From the NCBI RefSeq assembly GCF_900101595.1, contig NZ_FMYY01000027.1:21193-85192 (forward strand): DNA of 64,000 bases. Reading direction: 5' to 3'. Shown in pieces: positions 1 through 9,219 of the stretch. The notes beneath the pieces are model-generated. The model did no database searches. It saw only the letters and a program-made list of their open reading frames with translations, and was not told the origin of the DNA. This DNA is from Paenibacillus sp. cl123. Its GTDB lineage: Bacteria > Bacillota > Bacilli > Paenibacillales > NBRC-103111. Position 1 is the first letter of the stretch. Every line of letters starts with the position of its first letter. The position numbers and the translations under genes were made by a program.

Positions 1-702
1 CACTTCGCCTGCACCGACGGTCATCCGAATATCGAGCCGACCAACAGCATCTACTACGCGTGCTACCGAGGCGGTGCTCTGTACCGGGCCGACGGGGCAA
101 GGATCAAAGCGGCGGAAGAGCTGCCGCTGACGCTCACGGAGGCGGAAACGGTATTCGACGGCCAGGCGGCCGGGCGCAACAGCTGGATTTGGGATATCGC
201 CCTGGATGAGCGGGGCTGCCCGGTTATTGCTTACGTCGTGTTTGCCGCAACGAATGACCATCGTTACTGCTGCAGCCGCTGGAGCGGCGAAGCCTGGGTC
301 CACAGCGAGCTTGCGGCCGGGGGCTCGTGGTTCCCGCAGACGCCGGAAGGCGAGACGGAGCGCGAGCCGTATTACTCCGGAGGCATGATTCTCGACCATG
401 GCGACCCGTCTACGGTGTACGTCTCCCGGCCTGTTAACGGCATGTTCGAAATCGAGCGCTGGCATACGCCCGACCGAGGCGTGACCTGGTCCTCCGAAGC
501 CGTTACGAGCGGCTCGCCGAGCAACCAGGTTCGCCCCTTCCTGACCCGCAGAAGCGCACCGTCCGCTGCTTCGCAGACGGGAGCCGGAGCGGCGGGCGCG
601 CCGGGTCAAGCCGACCCGCTCCTGCTGTTCTGGATGAGCGGCGACTATCTGCACTACACGGATTACCGCACCGTGCTGAAAGCCGCTTCCGTCCGGGCTT
701 AA
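1..702 (+). CDS. BNR-repeat (BNR_4-like) protein, C-terminal part, cut by window edge
   Basis: The frame is open from the first base and ends at TAA 700-702, giving 233 residues of a larger protein whose start lies outside the window. The visible part has the PTNSIYYACYRGG stretch, a SWIWDIALDERGCPVIAY strand and W-x-D type turns expected of a beta-propeller of the BNR_4 family. That family is often found in pectin and rhamnogalacturonan loci, which fits the neighbouring GH88/GH105 and GH43 genes. A glycine/alanine-rich insert (near ASQTGAGAAGAPGQ) interrupts the last blades. It is convergent with the regulator gene to its right. The enzymatic role, if any, cannot be judged without the N-terminus. 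Confidence 0.6.
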   Translation, partial: HFACTDGHPNIEPTNSIYYACYRGGALYRADGARIKAAEELPLTLTEAETVFDGQAAGRNSWIWDIALDERGCPVIAYVVFAATNDHRYCCSRWSGEAWVHSELAAGGSWFPQTPEGETEREPYYSGGMILDHGDPSTVYVSRPVNGMFEIERWHTPDRGVTWSSEAVTSGSPSNQVRPFLTRRSAPSAASQTGAGAAGAPGQADPLLLFWMSGDYLHYTDYRTVLKAASVRA

Positions 703-721
703 GCTTGCGTGTCCCGGCTGC

Positions 722-765
722 CCAACGCATCCGGCCCAGACGTCGCCGTCCGGGCCGGATGTTGG
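722..765 (+). terminator. Intrinsic terminator between convergent genes
   Basis: The arms CCAAC..ATCCGGCCC and GGGCCGGATGTTGG pair with a 2-nt bulge. The inner GACG/CGTC pairs close on a TCGC loop. It follows the plus-strand stop by about 20 nt and a T-rich stretch comes after it. The core GCCCAGACGTCGCCGTC recurs in the hairpin at 19370-19405. Confidence 0.6.
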
Positions 766-784
766 TTTGTGCGGATTCGAAGAG

Positions 785-2320
785 TCATTGGCCGGCCATC
801 TGCTTGCGGTATTCTTTAGGGGAAACGCCCGCTATTTTGTTGAACATATGCGTGAAATAATTGGAATCGTTGAAGCCGGTGGCCTCGGATATTTCGAATA
901 TTTTCATATCCGTGCTTTTCAGCAGCAGCTTCGCTTTCTGTACGCGCAGGTTCTGGATATAGCCGGTTACGCTTTCTCCGGTTTCCTTTTTAAACAGATT
1001 GCTGAAGTAGCTGGGGTTGAGATGGACATGGGCGGCAACCTCGGCCAAGCCGCATACGCCCATGTAGGATTCTTCAATAAACCGGATAGCCTGCTTGACC
1101 GGATTATCGTTCTTGCTGGCAAGCCAGTTATTATGGGACTTCAGGAATTCATGGATGTATCCCTGCAGCCAGGCCGCAATATCTTCCGGCGTCGCACATT
1201 TGTAGACGGAATCCCACTCTATCGGGCGCACGGCCATCCGCCATTCGGGAAACTGGACTTGCACCAGCCGGAGTATGGCGGCAGCCAGCAGCAGCGCTTC
1301 GATCTTGGCCGTTTGCGGAGGCAAACGGACGATCCGGTCGACTTGCTCCTGCAGCTCCCGGCTCAGCCGGCTGTTATCCTCCGACATGAGCCAGGTTACA
1401 ATTTCCTTCTCCTTCTCGTAAAGCGCCGTCTGATTGAGCAAGGAGGCATTGGCAGTGCCTTGGTCCCTGTCCCCTTCCTGGCAATACCGACTGTAGCCCT
1501 GGCGCAATTCCTCCGCGCTGGAGCATGGTCCTTGTCCGCTGCATGCCAGATCCAGCCTCAGATAGTGCCGGACCGAATCGGTAAGAATCTGCTGCCAGGA
1601 GGGGGCGGTATCGGGCCGGGACGCATCCCGGTCCACCAATAAAGCCCACTCCGATGCGTTCAAGGGAAACAGGCGAAAGCCGCCGGGAAACCATTTGTTC
1701 AAGTGCTCCCCGGCAATATTGGCGAAAGCAAACTGCAGCAGCGGCACATCCTGGGCGGAATAATGCTTCTCCGCGGGGAAATAGGTAGGTATCCGGAGAA
1801 TATGCAGCTCACATTGCTTCATCCGCTTCAGCTGCGCCTCCACCTCTTCGTTGCTGCAGGGCATGCCCATAATGGCCGAGCGCAGCTCGTTGTCCTCATG
1901 CTGGCGTTTCCAGCCCTCCACCAGGAGCTGGGACTGGCTTTCCTCGATCAGCTGCACATAAGTCCGGTCGAGTACGCCTAATATATCCGTTTCGACACAA
2001 GGCTTCGTGATAAAGTCCAGCACACCGAACTTGACGGCAGACTGGGCATAGGAAAAATCCTTGAATCCGGTTATAATCACGATCTTCGTCAGCCAGCCGC
2101 GGCTTCTGATTTCTTCTGCCAGCTGCAGACCGTCTACATGGGGCATCCGGATATCGGTCAGCAAGAGATCCGGAACACATTGCTCCATCATGGCCAAAGC
2201 GTCCCGGCCATTGGCCGCTTCCCCCGTCACCACCCACTCGGCGGACCGCTTTCCCGCCAGCTTCAGCAGCCCCTTGCGGAAGTTGGGCTGATCTTCGGCA
2301 ATAAACAGCTTGCCCTTCAT
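785..2320 (-). CDS. yesN: YesN-type response regulator, REC plus AraC HTH (511 aa)
   Basis: A receiver domain spans about residues 1-125, with acidic ED at 9-10, the phospho-acceptor D56 in LLLTDIRMP and the lysine of FITKPC near 105. A long linker follows, then a double-helix AraC-type DNA-binding domain at about 405-508 (NPSYFSNLFKKETGESV, FNDSNYFTHMFNK). This is the usual architecture of regulators activating carbohydrate ABC transporter genes in Paenibacillus and Bacillus. Its start overlaps the stop of the YesM-like kinase by 4 nt, so the two are translationally coupled. It is the best candidate to bind the block shared by 9074-9115 and 19286-19329, but that link is inference. Confidence 0.9.
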   Translation of the reverse strand: MKGKLFIAEDQPNFRKGLLKLAGKRSAEWVVTGEAANGRDALAMMEQCVPDLLLTDIRMPHVDGLQLAEEIRSRGWLTKIVIITGFKDFSYAQSAVKFGVLDFITKPCVETDILGVLDRTYVQLIEESQSQLLVEGWKRQHEDNELRSAIMGMPCSNEEVEAQLKRMKQCELHILRIPTYFPAEKHYSAQDVPLLQFAFANIAGEHLNKWFPGGFRLFPLNASEWALLVDRDASRPDTAPSWQQILTDSVRHYLRLDLACSGQGPCSSAEELRQGYSRYCQEGDRDQGTANASLLNQTALYEKEKEIVTWLMSEDNSRLSRELQEQVDRIVRLPPQTAKIEALLLAAAILRLVQVQFPEWRMAVRPIEWDSVYKCATPEDIAAWLQGYIHEFLKSHNNWLASKNDNPVKQAIRFIEESYMGVCGLAEVAAHVHLNPSYFSNLFKKETGESVTGYIQNLRVQKAKLLLKSTDMKIFEISEATGFNDSNYFTHMFNKIAGVSPKEYRKQMAGQ

Positions 2321-4131
2321 CCTCTCCCCTCCTCATGACTTTCCAGTGTCCCGGATTTAATAGGAAGCGTCATGTGAACGACGGTTCCTTTCCCTTTGCT
2401 GCTTGTGATTTCCACGCCATATTCGGGTCCGTATACCAGTTGAATGCGTCGCAGCACGCTTTTGTAGCCGATTCCCGTCTTATTGCCGTCAGGCAGCCGA
2501 GCTTCCGCCTCTGTCAAGGTTCTCAAGGTTTCTATATCCATGCCGCATCCGTTGTCAGCCACCTCGATATGCAGCGCCTCTTGGAACAGGAACGCTTTAA
2601 TCCGCAGCACCCGGTCTTTCTCCATATCGCGGAAAGCATGCACAAACACATTTTCCACCACCGGCAGCAGGAGAGAGCGCATCATCCGCAGATTCAACAG
2701 GGACTCCTCCGCTTGAATAATGGTTTCAATCTCGCCGGTGAACAGCTCTGTCTGGATCTTGATGTAATTGCGGATTTGATGCAGCTCTTCGCCAAGCGTC
2801 GTGTCGGTCTGGACAGATTTAAGTGAATATTTCAACATCTCCGAGATGGCGTTGATCAGAAGCGCAGCCTCCTCCTGATCGTCGCTGTACAGCTTCCAAT
2901 ACAGCTCATTGAACAGGTTATGCAAATAATGGGGATTCAGCTGAGCCTGGATGGCCTTCAGCTCCGATTCCCTCTGGCTGATCTGGGCCAAATATACTTT
3001 ATTGATCAGCTCGCTCACTTGCTCCGCCATGCTGTTGAAGCTGTCTCCGATGTAGCCAAGCTCATCGCCGGAATCCACTTTGACACGGACCGTGAAATCG
3101 CCGGAACGCAGCGTGCGAAGTCCCTGCATCAGATGGGCCAGAGGAGTCAGGAGCGTCCGGGTGGAAATCGTAATAAGCAGCGCGCTGAGCAGAATCACGC
3201 CGATTCCGGCAAAGGCAAATACCTGAATGATGTCTTTATTTTTTCTCTGAATCTCCTGCAAGGAAGCCCCTCCGTACAAGGTAAAGCCAGCCGTAATCAG
3301 CTCGTGGCGGACAAACAGATAGGTGATGCCGTTCATTTCGACATAACGGGGATAAGTGGCCTCTGTCAGCTGCATGAGCTGCTCCCTCTCGCTCTGGTCG
3401 GTATTGGAGTAGAGCATGCCGCCCATAGGCTCGAGCAGCAGCACCTTGCCGCCGCCGTTCTCCGCAAGATCCCGCAGTACCTTGGATACGAGGCTTTCCT
3501 CCATGACCATTACCATGGTGCCGTACGGAATCAGCTTCTCATTGAGCATCCGCCGGGCCGCAACAAGCACCGTTCTGCGGCCGTCCGGATCGATGGTGCT
3601 GGCCGCCTCGGCCCGGCCCCAGACCATATTTCCCCGATGGGGCTTAAGCTTTTCCATCAATCTGGCCAAGTCATCCATTCTCGGCTCGCCCGACGCACCG
3701 ATTTTGGAGAGAACCGTCATTTCCCCATTTTCATTGTACAGGAAAACGGAGCGGATGGACGGCGCATCCACCAGCAGCATATTGAGCTGCTCTTCCACAT
3801 ACTTGCGGTTCTTGAATTCGGTGTAGGAATCGCTTACGGGCCCATTGTTCTCCCTGAGGAACTGTTCGATGGACGGGTTCAGAATAATGGATTGCGACAC
3901 CCGGTTGATTTCCTGGAAAGTCATCTCCAGCCTGGCCAAAGCCTGTTCGTTGGCGATAGAGAATTGCTTGCTGATTTCATCCTCCATAAGTTGGATATTT
4001 GACCGGTAAACCATCCAGCCTGCCAATGCAAAAGCAAGCGCTACCATACATGAGAGCAGCACGATCAGCTTGATCTTGAAGCTGCCCTTTATTTTTCCGG
4101 CTATATACCCGGGCCAGCTTGTCGGATGCAA
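2317..4131 (-). CDS. yesM: YesM-type sensor histidine kinase (604 aa)
   Basis: A TM helix at about 18-40 is followed by a large extracellular sensor region (about 41-285), a second TM helix, HAMP, and a His_kinase/HATPase pair. The phospho-accepting box reads AQLNPHYLHNLFN, close to the family QINPHFLYN. The ATP-binding boxes are NVFVHAF and VADNGCGMD. The start is TTG at 4131, preceded by AAGGGGAGAG at good spacing. It is coupled to the YesN gene by a 4-nt overlap and lies downstream of the GH88/105 gene and its transporter, so it probably senses an extracellular sugar taken up by that importer. Confidence 0.9.
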   Translation of the reverse strand: MHPTSWPGYIAGKIKGSFKIKLIVLLSCMVALAFALAGWMVYRSNIQLMEDEISKQFSIANEQALARLEMTFQEINRVSQSIILNPSIEQFLRENNGPVSDSYTEFKNRKYVEEQLNMLLVDAPSIRSVFLYNENGEMTVLSKIGASGEPRMDDLARLMEKLKPHRGNMVWGRAEAASTIDPDGRRTVLVAARRMLNEKLIPYGTMVMVMEESLVSKVLRDLAENGGGKVLLLEPMGGMLYSNTDQSEREQLMQLTEATYPRYVEMNGITYLFVRHELITAGFTLYGGASLQEIQRKNKDIIQVFAFAGIGVILLSALLITISTRTLLTPLAHLMQGLRTLRSGDFTVRVKVDSGDELGYIGDSFNSMAEQVSELINKVYLAQISQRESELKAIQAQLNPHYLHNLFNELYWKLYSDDQEEAALLINAISEMLKYSLKSVQTDTTLGEELHQIRNYIKIQTELFTGEIETIIQAEESLLNLRMMRSLLLPVVENVFVHAFRDMEKDRVLRIKAFLFQEALHIEVADNGCGMDIETLRTLTEAEARLPDGNKTGIGYKSVLRRIQLVYGPEYGVEITSSKGKGTVVHMTLPIKSGTLESHEEGRG

Positions 4132-4169
4132 TCGGCTCTCCCCTTAAATTTCATCTTGTATTATAAAAT

Positions 4170-4223
4170 GCTTCCTTCCAAGCAAACAAGGTTTCATTTT
4201 ACCTGTCTGCGTAGGAAGGAAGC
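4170..4223 (-). terminator. Inverted repeat downstream of GH88/GH105 gene
   Basis: A perfect 10-bp inverted repeat (GCTTCCTTCC / GGAAGGAAGC) with a 34-nt loop is followed on the minus strand by ATTTTATAA. It lies between the GH88/105 stop and the YesM start, so the regulator pair may be partly insulated from the transporter unit. The long loop makes it a weak terminator. Confidence 0.4.
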
Positions 4224-4252
4224 GCGTTACGTTACGTTCCGGTTTAGCTGTA

Positions 4253-5368
4253 TTAATTTAAAGCCTCATACAAGGCAATAAGCGCAAGGGACTGTCCGTA
4301 GGCCATCGGCCTGATGGCAATGTTTTTATAATGGTCTTTATCCATGCCCATCCCGGTTCCGGCTGATACATTCAGCACGGTTCCATCCCCGTCAATATTT
4401 TGGCAAACCGCCTGAATGGCCTTGTCTGCAGCAGCCTGATAAGAGGAATCGAGAATGCCGGCCTTGATGCCCTTGAGGATACCTGCGGCAATGGCGGCCG
4501 ATCCGGATACCTCTTCATAGCTGTCCGGGTCCTGCAGGACGGTGTGCCACAGACCGGAATCGGCCTGGAGCGGAACCAGAGCATTGACCTGAGCTGTATA
4601 GGTATCCACCAGAAATTGCCGGACGCCCGCGTTCATCGTACCCTGGCAAGTTTCCAGGTAATCGACGAGGCCGTAGGTGAACCAGGAATTGCCGCGGCAC
4701 CAGAAGATGCTGCCGAAATTATCATTGCGCTCGAAGCTCCAGCCGTGGAAAAACAGTCCGGTATGTTTGTCGAACAAGTACTTGATATGGAGCAGAATCT
4801 GGTGTACCGCTTCTTGCTCCCACTCCGGCCGGTTGAACTTGCGCCCGGCCTGGTTCAGAAAAAGAACCGCCATAAAGAGCGTGTCAATCCATAACTGTCC
4901 ATTATGCAGGTGGACGCCATCCCGGTTGCCGATGGCCGTGACCGTATGCTGGAAGCCGCCTTCTTTCGTTTTGGGCAGTTCATGAATGAGCCAGTCCGCA
5001 TGATCCCGGCACAGCTCCTCCAGTTGGTCGGAAGGCTCAAGCTGATCCAGGAGCAGAACCAGAGCCAGATAAGGGGCGGTCGTATTAATGTTCTTGGACG
5101 GCAGACCCACCTCTAGATTGCGGGAATACCAGTTCTGAAAAAATGCCATATAACGATCGTCGCCATAATACTTCTGCAGCTTGTACAGACCGTAAAGGCC
5201 GACGCCTTGGGGCCAGTCCCATTCTTCAATGCCGAAATCCCGTTGGACAATCCCTTTTCTTGTATCGGCCGAGACTACGGTTTTATCCTTTTCATAGTCG
5301 CTGCCGCCCAGATTCATAAGCTTGTCTACGACCCGTCCGATATTTTGAAGCAGCATTTCATTTGTCAT
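4253..5368 (-). CDS. GH88/GH105 unsaturated glycuronyl hydrolase (371 aa)
   Basis: This is an (alpha/alpha)6-barrel enzyme of the YteR/YesR type. It removes the unsaturated uronic acid left at the non-reducing end of oligosaccharides by pectate or rhamnogalacturonan lyases. The recognisable core is HNGQLWIDTLFMA, with probable catalytic D162, preceded by WDWPQGVGLYGLYKL near 51-65. The length is normal for GH105. There is no signal peptide, so it acts in the cytoplasm on imported oligosaccharides. The start has GGAGAAGGAG upstream. It follows the solute-binding protein gene by about 100 bp. Exact substrate (rhamnogalacturonan disaccharide or other) is not settled by sequence alone. Confidence 0.85.
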   Translation of the reverse strand: MTNEMLLQNIGRVVDKLMNLGGSDYEKDKTVVSADTRKGIVQRDFGIEEWDWPQGVGLYGLYKLQKYYGDDRYMAFFQNWYSRNLEVGLPSKNINTTAPYLALVLLLDQLEPSDQLEELCRDHADWLIHELPKTKEGGFQHTVTAIGNRDGVHLHNGQLWIDTLFMAVLFLNQAGRKFNRPEWEQEAVHQILLHIKYLFDKHTGLFFHGWSFERNDNFGSIFWCRGNSWFTYGLVDYLETCQGTMNAGVRQFLVDTYTAQVNALVPLQADSGLWHTVLQDPDSYEEVSGSAAIAAGILKGIKAGILDSSYQAAADKAIQAVCQNIDGDGTVLNVSAGTGMGMDKDHYKNIAIRPMAYGQSLALIALYEALN

Positions 5369-5403
5369 GATTCTTATACTCCTTCTCCTAATAAAATGTT
5401 TCG

Positions 5404-5445
5404 AAAGCGGACTTGGCCCGGCCTTTGCCGAACCAAGTCCGCTTT
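5404..5445 (-). terminator. Hairpin between binding-protein and GH88/105 genes
   Basis: The arms AAAGCGGACTTGG and CCAAGTCCGCTTT match perfectly over 13 bp with a GC-rich loop. The T-run after it is poor, so it may be a partial terminator or an mRNA-stabilising hairpin that lowers expression of downstream genes relative to the binding protein. Confidence 0.5.
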
Positions 5446-5470
5446 CATGTTATTCCAGGCTCTTAAGTCC

Positions 5471-7111
5471 TTACTTGTGTTGGGAGCGCACCAGCTCCAG
5501 GATATCCTTACCCAGGAAGGCTCTGTCTTTATTTTCCTTATACCAGGTATTCATGAACTCCTCGATCTGTTTGCCGCCGCCTCTCTCCCAGGCCGCTTTG
5601 GCATCTGCTACCGCCTGCTCAGGCGTATATTTGGCCCCGCCGATAATGCCTTTGGCAAAGATGTCCTTCATTTCCTTGTCGACATTCGTATTGATGACAA
5701 CCAGCTCGCTCGGCAGGGTAGGCATATGCTCATAGTGACTGAGCGCGGGATACTGGGCCTCGGGATTAAGCAAGAACTCGTCGGCTTTCTTCATCATGTC
5801 CAGGCCGGCTTTCTGGTCAGGGTCACTGACGTCGAACGCCGCGGCGGAATTCAGAAGCGGGTTCTCAGGGATGGAGTAGAACATGGAGTAGTCCATAGCC
5901 CAATCCAGTTCCTTGGCGTTTTTCGCCGGATCGATGACTTTAGGGAAACCGTCCTCCCCTTTTTTCCAATGCTCGCCCTCTATTCCTTTTTTCAGAATCA
6001 GACCGTTCTCCGGCTTGAGGATGAAGTTAATATATTCCATAGCAGCCTTAGGATTTTTGGCAGCGGCATTGATTACCGTGGTCATTTGAACCGGATTGAC
6101 TACATGATGAACGTATTGACCCATGGGGGACTTAGGCTGCGCCATCGGCGCAATCTCCGCTCCCGGAACAACCTTGCGAAGCGTTTTGACGTCCGTTACC
6201 GTATTCTCAAACCAGTTGGTGATAGCAGGAGGAAGATAAATGCCTATTTTTCCGTTCAGAAAATCCTGCTTGGCTTTGGCTCCATTTTTGTCCGCCAGAT
6301 AATCCTTATCGATAAGCCCTTCCTCAAACAACCTTTTCTTGAATTTGAGCGACTCCAGCGTATTGTCCCAAGTCCGGACAATTTTGTCGTCACTGGAAAT
6401 TTTCCAGCCGTACGAGCCGAACATGGAGTCCACCATGCCGTCCGAGGTGTAGCTCATATTGGTTCCGTACGTATCCTTCTTCCCGTTGCCGTCAGGGTCC
6501 TGCTCAACGAATGCTTTCAGGACGACGAGCATTTCCTCGGTGGTTTTCGGAACCTCCAGATTTAGCTTTTTCAGCCAATCCATCCGGATAAAAGCTACGC
6601 TTTGCAGATGGGGCTCATTCATTTTGCCGATTTCGTAAAGCTTGCCGTCCGGCTTGGTGCCTATTTTGCGCAGCTGGGGGTACTTTTCCAACAGCTTCTG
6701 GTATTCCGGCGCATATTGCAAGTAATCATCCAGCGGCATCAATTGCTTCTGCTGGTACAGGGAATTCCGGAACCCCGTATCAAAATCATTGACAATATCC
6801 GGCGCGCTGCCCGATGCGAACAGCACGTTCAGCTTCTTGACCGCCTCTGCCCGGGCTATCGGCACATAAATAGCCGTAACGGGAGAATGCTCGTTGATCC
6901 ACTTGGTCCAGCGGTTGTCCTCCACTGTTCCTTCCGCTGCGGGAATGTTGCCTCTGTCATAATTGGAAACGGTAATGGTGGCTTTTCCTTCGGCTTTCCC
7001 CTGTGTCCCTTCTTCTTTTTGACTGCAGCCTGCCGCTCCTGCCGCCATAACCGCCGACAGTCCCAGTGCCAGCGTGACTTTCAGTTTTGGCGCGGATGTT
7101 TGTCCAAACAT
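5471..7111 (-). CDS. Extracellular solute-binding lipoprotein, LplA/YtcQ family (546 aa)
   Basis: A signal peptide ends in a lipobox-like AAGC with the lipidated Cys near residue 29. The mature part is a type-1 oligosaccharide-binding protein (KKLNVLFASGSAPDIVND, then conserved tryptophan- and tyrosine-rich loops). It captures an oligosaccharide at the cell surface and hands it to the permeases at 7153-9001. No dedicated ATPase gene is present nearby, as is usual for this family, which shares an MsmX-type ATPase. It is third in the permease-permease-binding protein operon. A GH88/105 gene directly downstream points to pectic oligosaccharides as cargo. Confidence 0.9.
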   Translation of the reverse strand: MFGQTSAPKLKVTLALGLSAVMAAGAAGCSQKEEGTQGKAEGKATITVSNYDRGNIPAAEGTVEDNRWTKWINEHSPVTAIYVPIARAEAVKKLNVLFASGSAPDIVNDFDTGFRNSLYQQKQLMPLDDYLQYAPEYQKLLEKYPQLRKIGTKPDGKLYEIGKMNEPHLQSVAFIRMDWLKKLNLEVPKTTEEMLVVLKAFVEQDPDGNGKKDTYGTNMSYTSDGMVDSMFGSYGWKISSDDKIVRTWDNTLESLKFKKRLFEEGLIDKDYLADKNGAKAKQDFLNGKIGIYLPPAITNWFENTVTDVKTLRKVVPGAEIAPMAQPKSPMGQYVHHVVNPVQMTTVINAAAKNPKAAMEYINFILKPENGLILKKGIEGEHWKKGEDGFPKVIDPAKNAKELDWAMDYSMFYSIPENPLLNSAAAFDVSDPDQKAGLDMMKKADEFLLNPEAQYPALSHYEHMPTLPSELVVINTNVDKEMKDIFAKGIIGGAKYTPEQAVADAKAAWERGGGKQIEEFMNTWYKENKDRAFLGKDILELVRSQHK

Positions 7112-7152
7112 GCGGAATCCCCCTCAATCTATGATTAATTTTGTTGTTGCCG

Positions 7153-8025
7153 TTAACCCTTGATAGAGCCAAGCATGATGCCTTTGACAAAATATTTCTG
7201 CAGAAACGGGTATACCGCCAGCATGGGCGCAACCATGACCACAACCCCGACCGCTTTCAGCTTTTCGGATACCATTTCCTGCTGCTGCATCATATCCATG
7301 GCCGACATGTTGAAATTCCCTTGAATTTGCAGCATTCCCTGAACGATTACCGTAAGATTTTGCAAATTCGTCTTATTGATGTAAAGAATAACGCTCATGA
7401 ACATGTTCCAGTAGCCCACCCCATAAAACAGCGTCAGCGTAGCCAGCATGGGAAGAGACAAAGGCAATACGATGCGCGTGAGCAGCTGAACCTCGCCGCA
7501 GCCGTCAATCTGGGCGGAATCGGCCACTTCTTGCGGGATGCTCTCGAAATAGCTTTTCATAATCAGCATATTATAGGTACTGATCAGCCCGCTAAACCAG
7601 AGGGACCAGTAAGTATTGGTCAGGTGCAGGCTATTCATGACCAGATAAGTAGGGATCATGCCTCCGCTGAAGAGCATGGTGAACAAGGCGGCCGTTGTAA
7701 TCGGCTTGCGGGCGTAGAGGTAACGGCGGGACAAGGGATAGGCCGTCAGCACCGTGGCCAGCATGCTCAAGGCTGTTCCGCCTAAGGTAATGATCACGCT
7801 GTTGTTAAAGGCCCGCAAGGCCGGCGTATTCTCAAAAAAGTAGCGGTAAACGGTGAGATCAAGCCCTACCGGCCAGAACCAGACCTGACCCAAGTCAACC
7901 GCATGCCCCGAGCTTATGGACAGCGCAATCAGATGCAGGAAAGGCAGGATGCAGCTGAGCGAAATGACGATCAAAACCACGTGAATAAAGCTTACAAAAA
8001 TTTTTCCGCCTGTAGATTCCTTCAA
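7153..8025 (-). CDS. Sugar ABC permease, LplC/YtcP family (290 aa)
   Basis: This is a six-helix MalG-like permease with the EAA-type loop ADSAQIDGCGEV followed by RIVLPLSLP, which contacts the ATPase. A longer open frame exists to the right, but the start is best placed at TTG 8025. AGGAGAG lies 8 nt upstream, the first residues LKESTGGKIF lead straight into TM1, and the upstream part would overlap the preceding permease. The C-terminal VKGIMLGSIKG is the typical LplC end. It forms a heterodimer with the product of 8045-9001. Confidence 0.9.
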   Translation of the reverse strand: MKESTGGKIFVSFIHVVLIVISLSCILPFLHLIALSISSGHAVDLGQVWFWPVGLDLTVYRYFFENTPALRAFNNSVIITLGGTALSMLATVLTAYPLSRRYLYARKPITTAALFTMLFSGGMIPTYLVMNSLHLTNTYWSLWFSGLISTYNMLIMKSYFESIPQEVADSAQIDGCGEVQLLTRIVLPLSLPMLATLTLFYGVGYWNMFMSVILYINKTNLQNLTVIVQGMLQIQGNFNMSAMDMMQQQEMVSEKLKAVGVVVMVAPMLAVYPFLQKYFVKGIMLGSIKG

Positions 8026-8044
8026 GAGAATTTCTCTCCTTTCC

Positions 8045-9001
8045 TCAGAACAATCCCTGATCGAATTTACGGGCCAATGCATTGGCCGACAGCACAAGCA
8101 CCAGACCGACAAAGGATTCAAACAACCCCATGGCTGTCGTCAGACCAAACTGAGCCTGCTGCAGCCCCACTTTGTACACGTAAGTGCTGATGACCTCCGC
8201 TTTCTCCAATACAGTTTGATTCTGCAAATTGTAAACCTGGTCAAACCCTACTTCCATCAGCCGGCCCATGCCAAGAATCAGCAGCAGGATAATCGTAGGA
8301 CGGATGCCCGGCAGGGTGATATGCCAAATCTGCCTCAGCTTGCCTGCGCCGTCCATCCCTGCGGATTCGTACAGGCTGGGATCAATGCCCGAGAGAGCCG
8401 CGAGATAGATGATGGCGCCGAAGCCCATCTCCTTCCACATGCCCGAGCCGATAAAAATGGCGACCCACGAGTCTGTGCGGTACAGGAATGGCACCGGCTC
8501 CATCCCCCATTGAGCCAGCAGCTTGTTGATGGTGCCGCCTTCGATAGAGAACAGGGTCAGGACGATCCCTGCCACGATAACCCAGGACAAGAAATGCGGC
8601 AAATAAATAACGGTTTGAATCCAGCGCTTCAGCCAGCTCTTCCGGACCTCATTCAAGGCGATGGCGATAATAATCGGCGCTGGGAACCCGAAGACCAGGT
8701 TCAGAACGCTCAGGGTAAGGGTATTCCAGATAATTTGCAGCGTGACTTTGGACTGGAATAAGATCTCGAAATATTTCCACCCCACCCACGGACTTGCCCA
8801 TATGCCATCGTGAAAATTATAGTTTTTGAAAGCGATCACGAGACCGCCCATCGGCACGTAGCGGAAAATCAGATAATAAAGAATTCCCGGTATAAGCATG
8901 ACAAGCAGCGGAATATTTTGCCGAAACCGCTTTGTCTGGTAAAAAGCCTCTTTGGCGGCAGGTGCTCTATCCGTTCCTGCGGCGGCAGGCGTTGTATTCA
9001 T
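8045..9001 (-). CDS. Sugar ABC permease, LplB/YteP family (318 aa)
   Basis: This MalF-like permease begins MNTTPAAAG at ATG 9001, with AAGGGGGAG just upstream; an alternative start 69 bp further upstream lacks a ribosome site. It has six TM helices and the EAA loop SAGMDGAGKLRQI...ITLPGIRP. The GGLVIAFKNYNFHDGI region is characteristic of LplB. It is the first gene of the transporter operon, directly downstream of the activator-type promoter block at 9046-9115, and is separated by 19 bp from the partner permease. Confidence 0.9.
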   Translation of the reverse strand: MNTTPAAAGTDRAPAAKEAFYQTKRFRQNIPLLVMLIPGILYYLIFRYVPMGGLVIAFKNYNFHDGIWASPWVGWKYFEILFQSKVTLQIIWNTLTLSVLNLVFGFPAPIIIAIALNEVRKSWLKRWIQTVIYLPHFLSWVIVAGIVLTLFSIEGGTINKLLAQWGMEPVPFLYRTDSWVAIFIGSGMWKEMGFGAIIYLAALSGIDPSLYESAGMDGAGKLRQIWHITLPGIRPTIILLLILGMGRLMEVGFDQVYNLQNQTVLEKAEVISTYVYKVGLQQAQFGLTTAMGLFESFVGLVLVLSANALARKFDQGLF

Positions 9002-9045
9002 GGCTCCCCCTTCTTTCCTGCTGAAAGTTTTGTTCGATGTGTTGC

Positions 9046-9115
9046 TTATAATGTACCGCGGTTGGCCCATGCCGGGCCTTAAGAATCTTTAGGTGTTTCT
9101 GTACGATTTTTGTTT
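9046..9115 (-). promoter_or_regulatory. Activator-type promoter of the sugar transporter operon
   Basis: Read on the minus strand, a block containing AAAAATCGTACAGAAA and ACCTAAAGATT, then TTAAGGCCCGG, is followed after 21 nt by a weak -10 box TACATT. No usable -35 is visible, which suggests activator dependence. The same block at the same distance from TACAGT precedes the GH43 gene at 19263-19329. Confidence 0.6.
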
Positions 9116-9149
9116 CTTCTACAAAGCCGACCGGCCGCGCGGGACGCAA

Positions 9150-9197
9150 AATAACCAAGGAGCCTGGCGGACGTTCCCGCCTGGCTCCTTGGTTATT
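9150..9197 (-). terminator. Terminator behind the GH43 gene
   Basis: The 21-bp arms (AATAACCAAGGAGCC... / ...GGCTCCTTGGTTATT) match with one mismatch around a short loop. It lies 22 bp after the GH43 stop at 9220 and before the transporter promoter, so it separates the two transcription units. It has A/T tracts on both sides and may work in both directions. Confidence 0.8.
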
Positions 9198-9219
9198 TAT
9201 TGCGCTCCGTCTGGCCGCT

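Noticed and set aside
767..1642. Long plus-strand ORF opposite the YesN gene
   Set aside because: It is the shadow of a GC-rich minus-strand gene with clear REC and AraC motifs; the product has no domain and no ribosome site.
2920..4002. 360-residue plus-strand ORF opposite the YesM gene
   Set aside because: Antisense shadow; His-, Gln- and Arg-rich composition without motifs.
5207..6565. 452-residue plus-strand ORF opposite GH88/105 and binding protein
   Set aside because: It spans two real genes on the other strand and the gap between them, with no recognisable domain.
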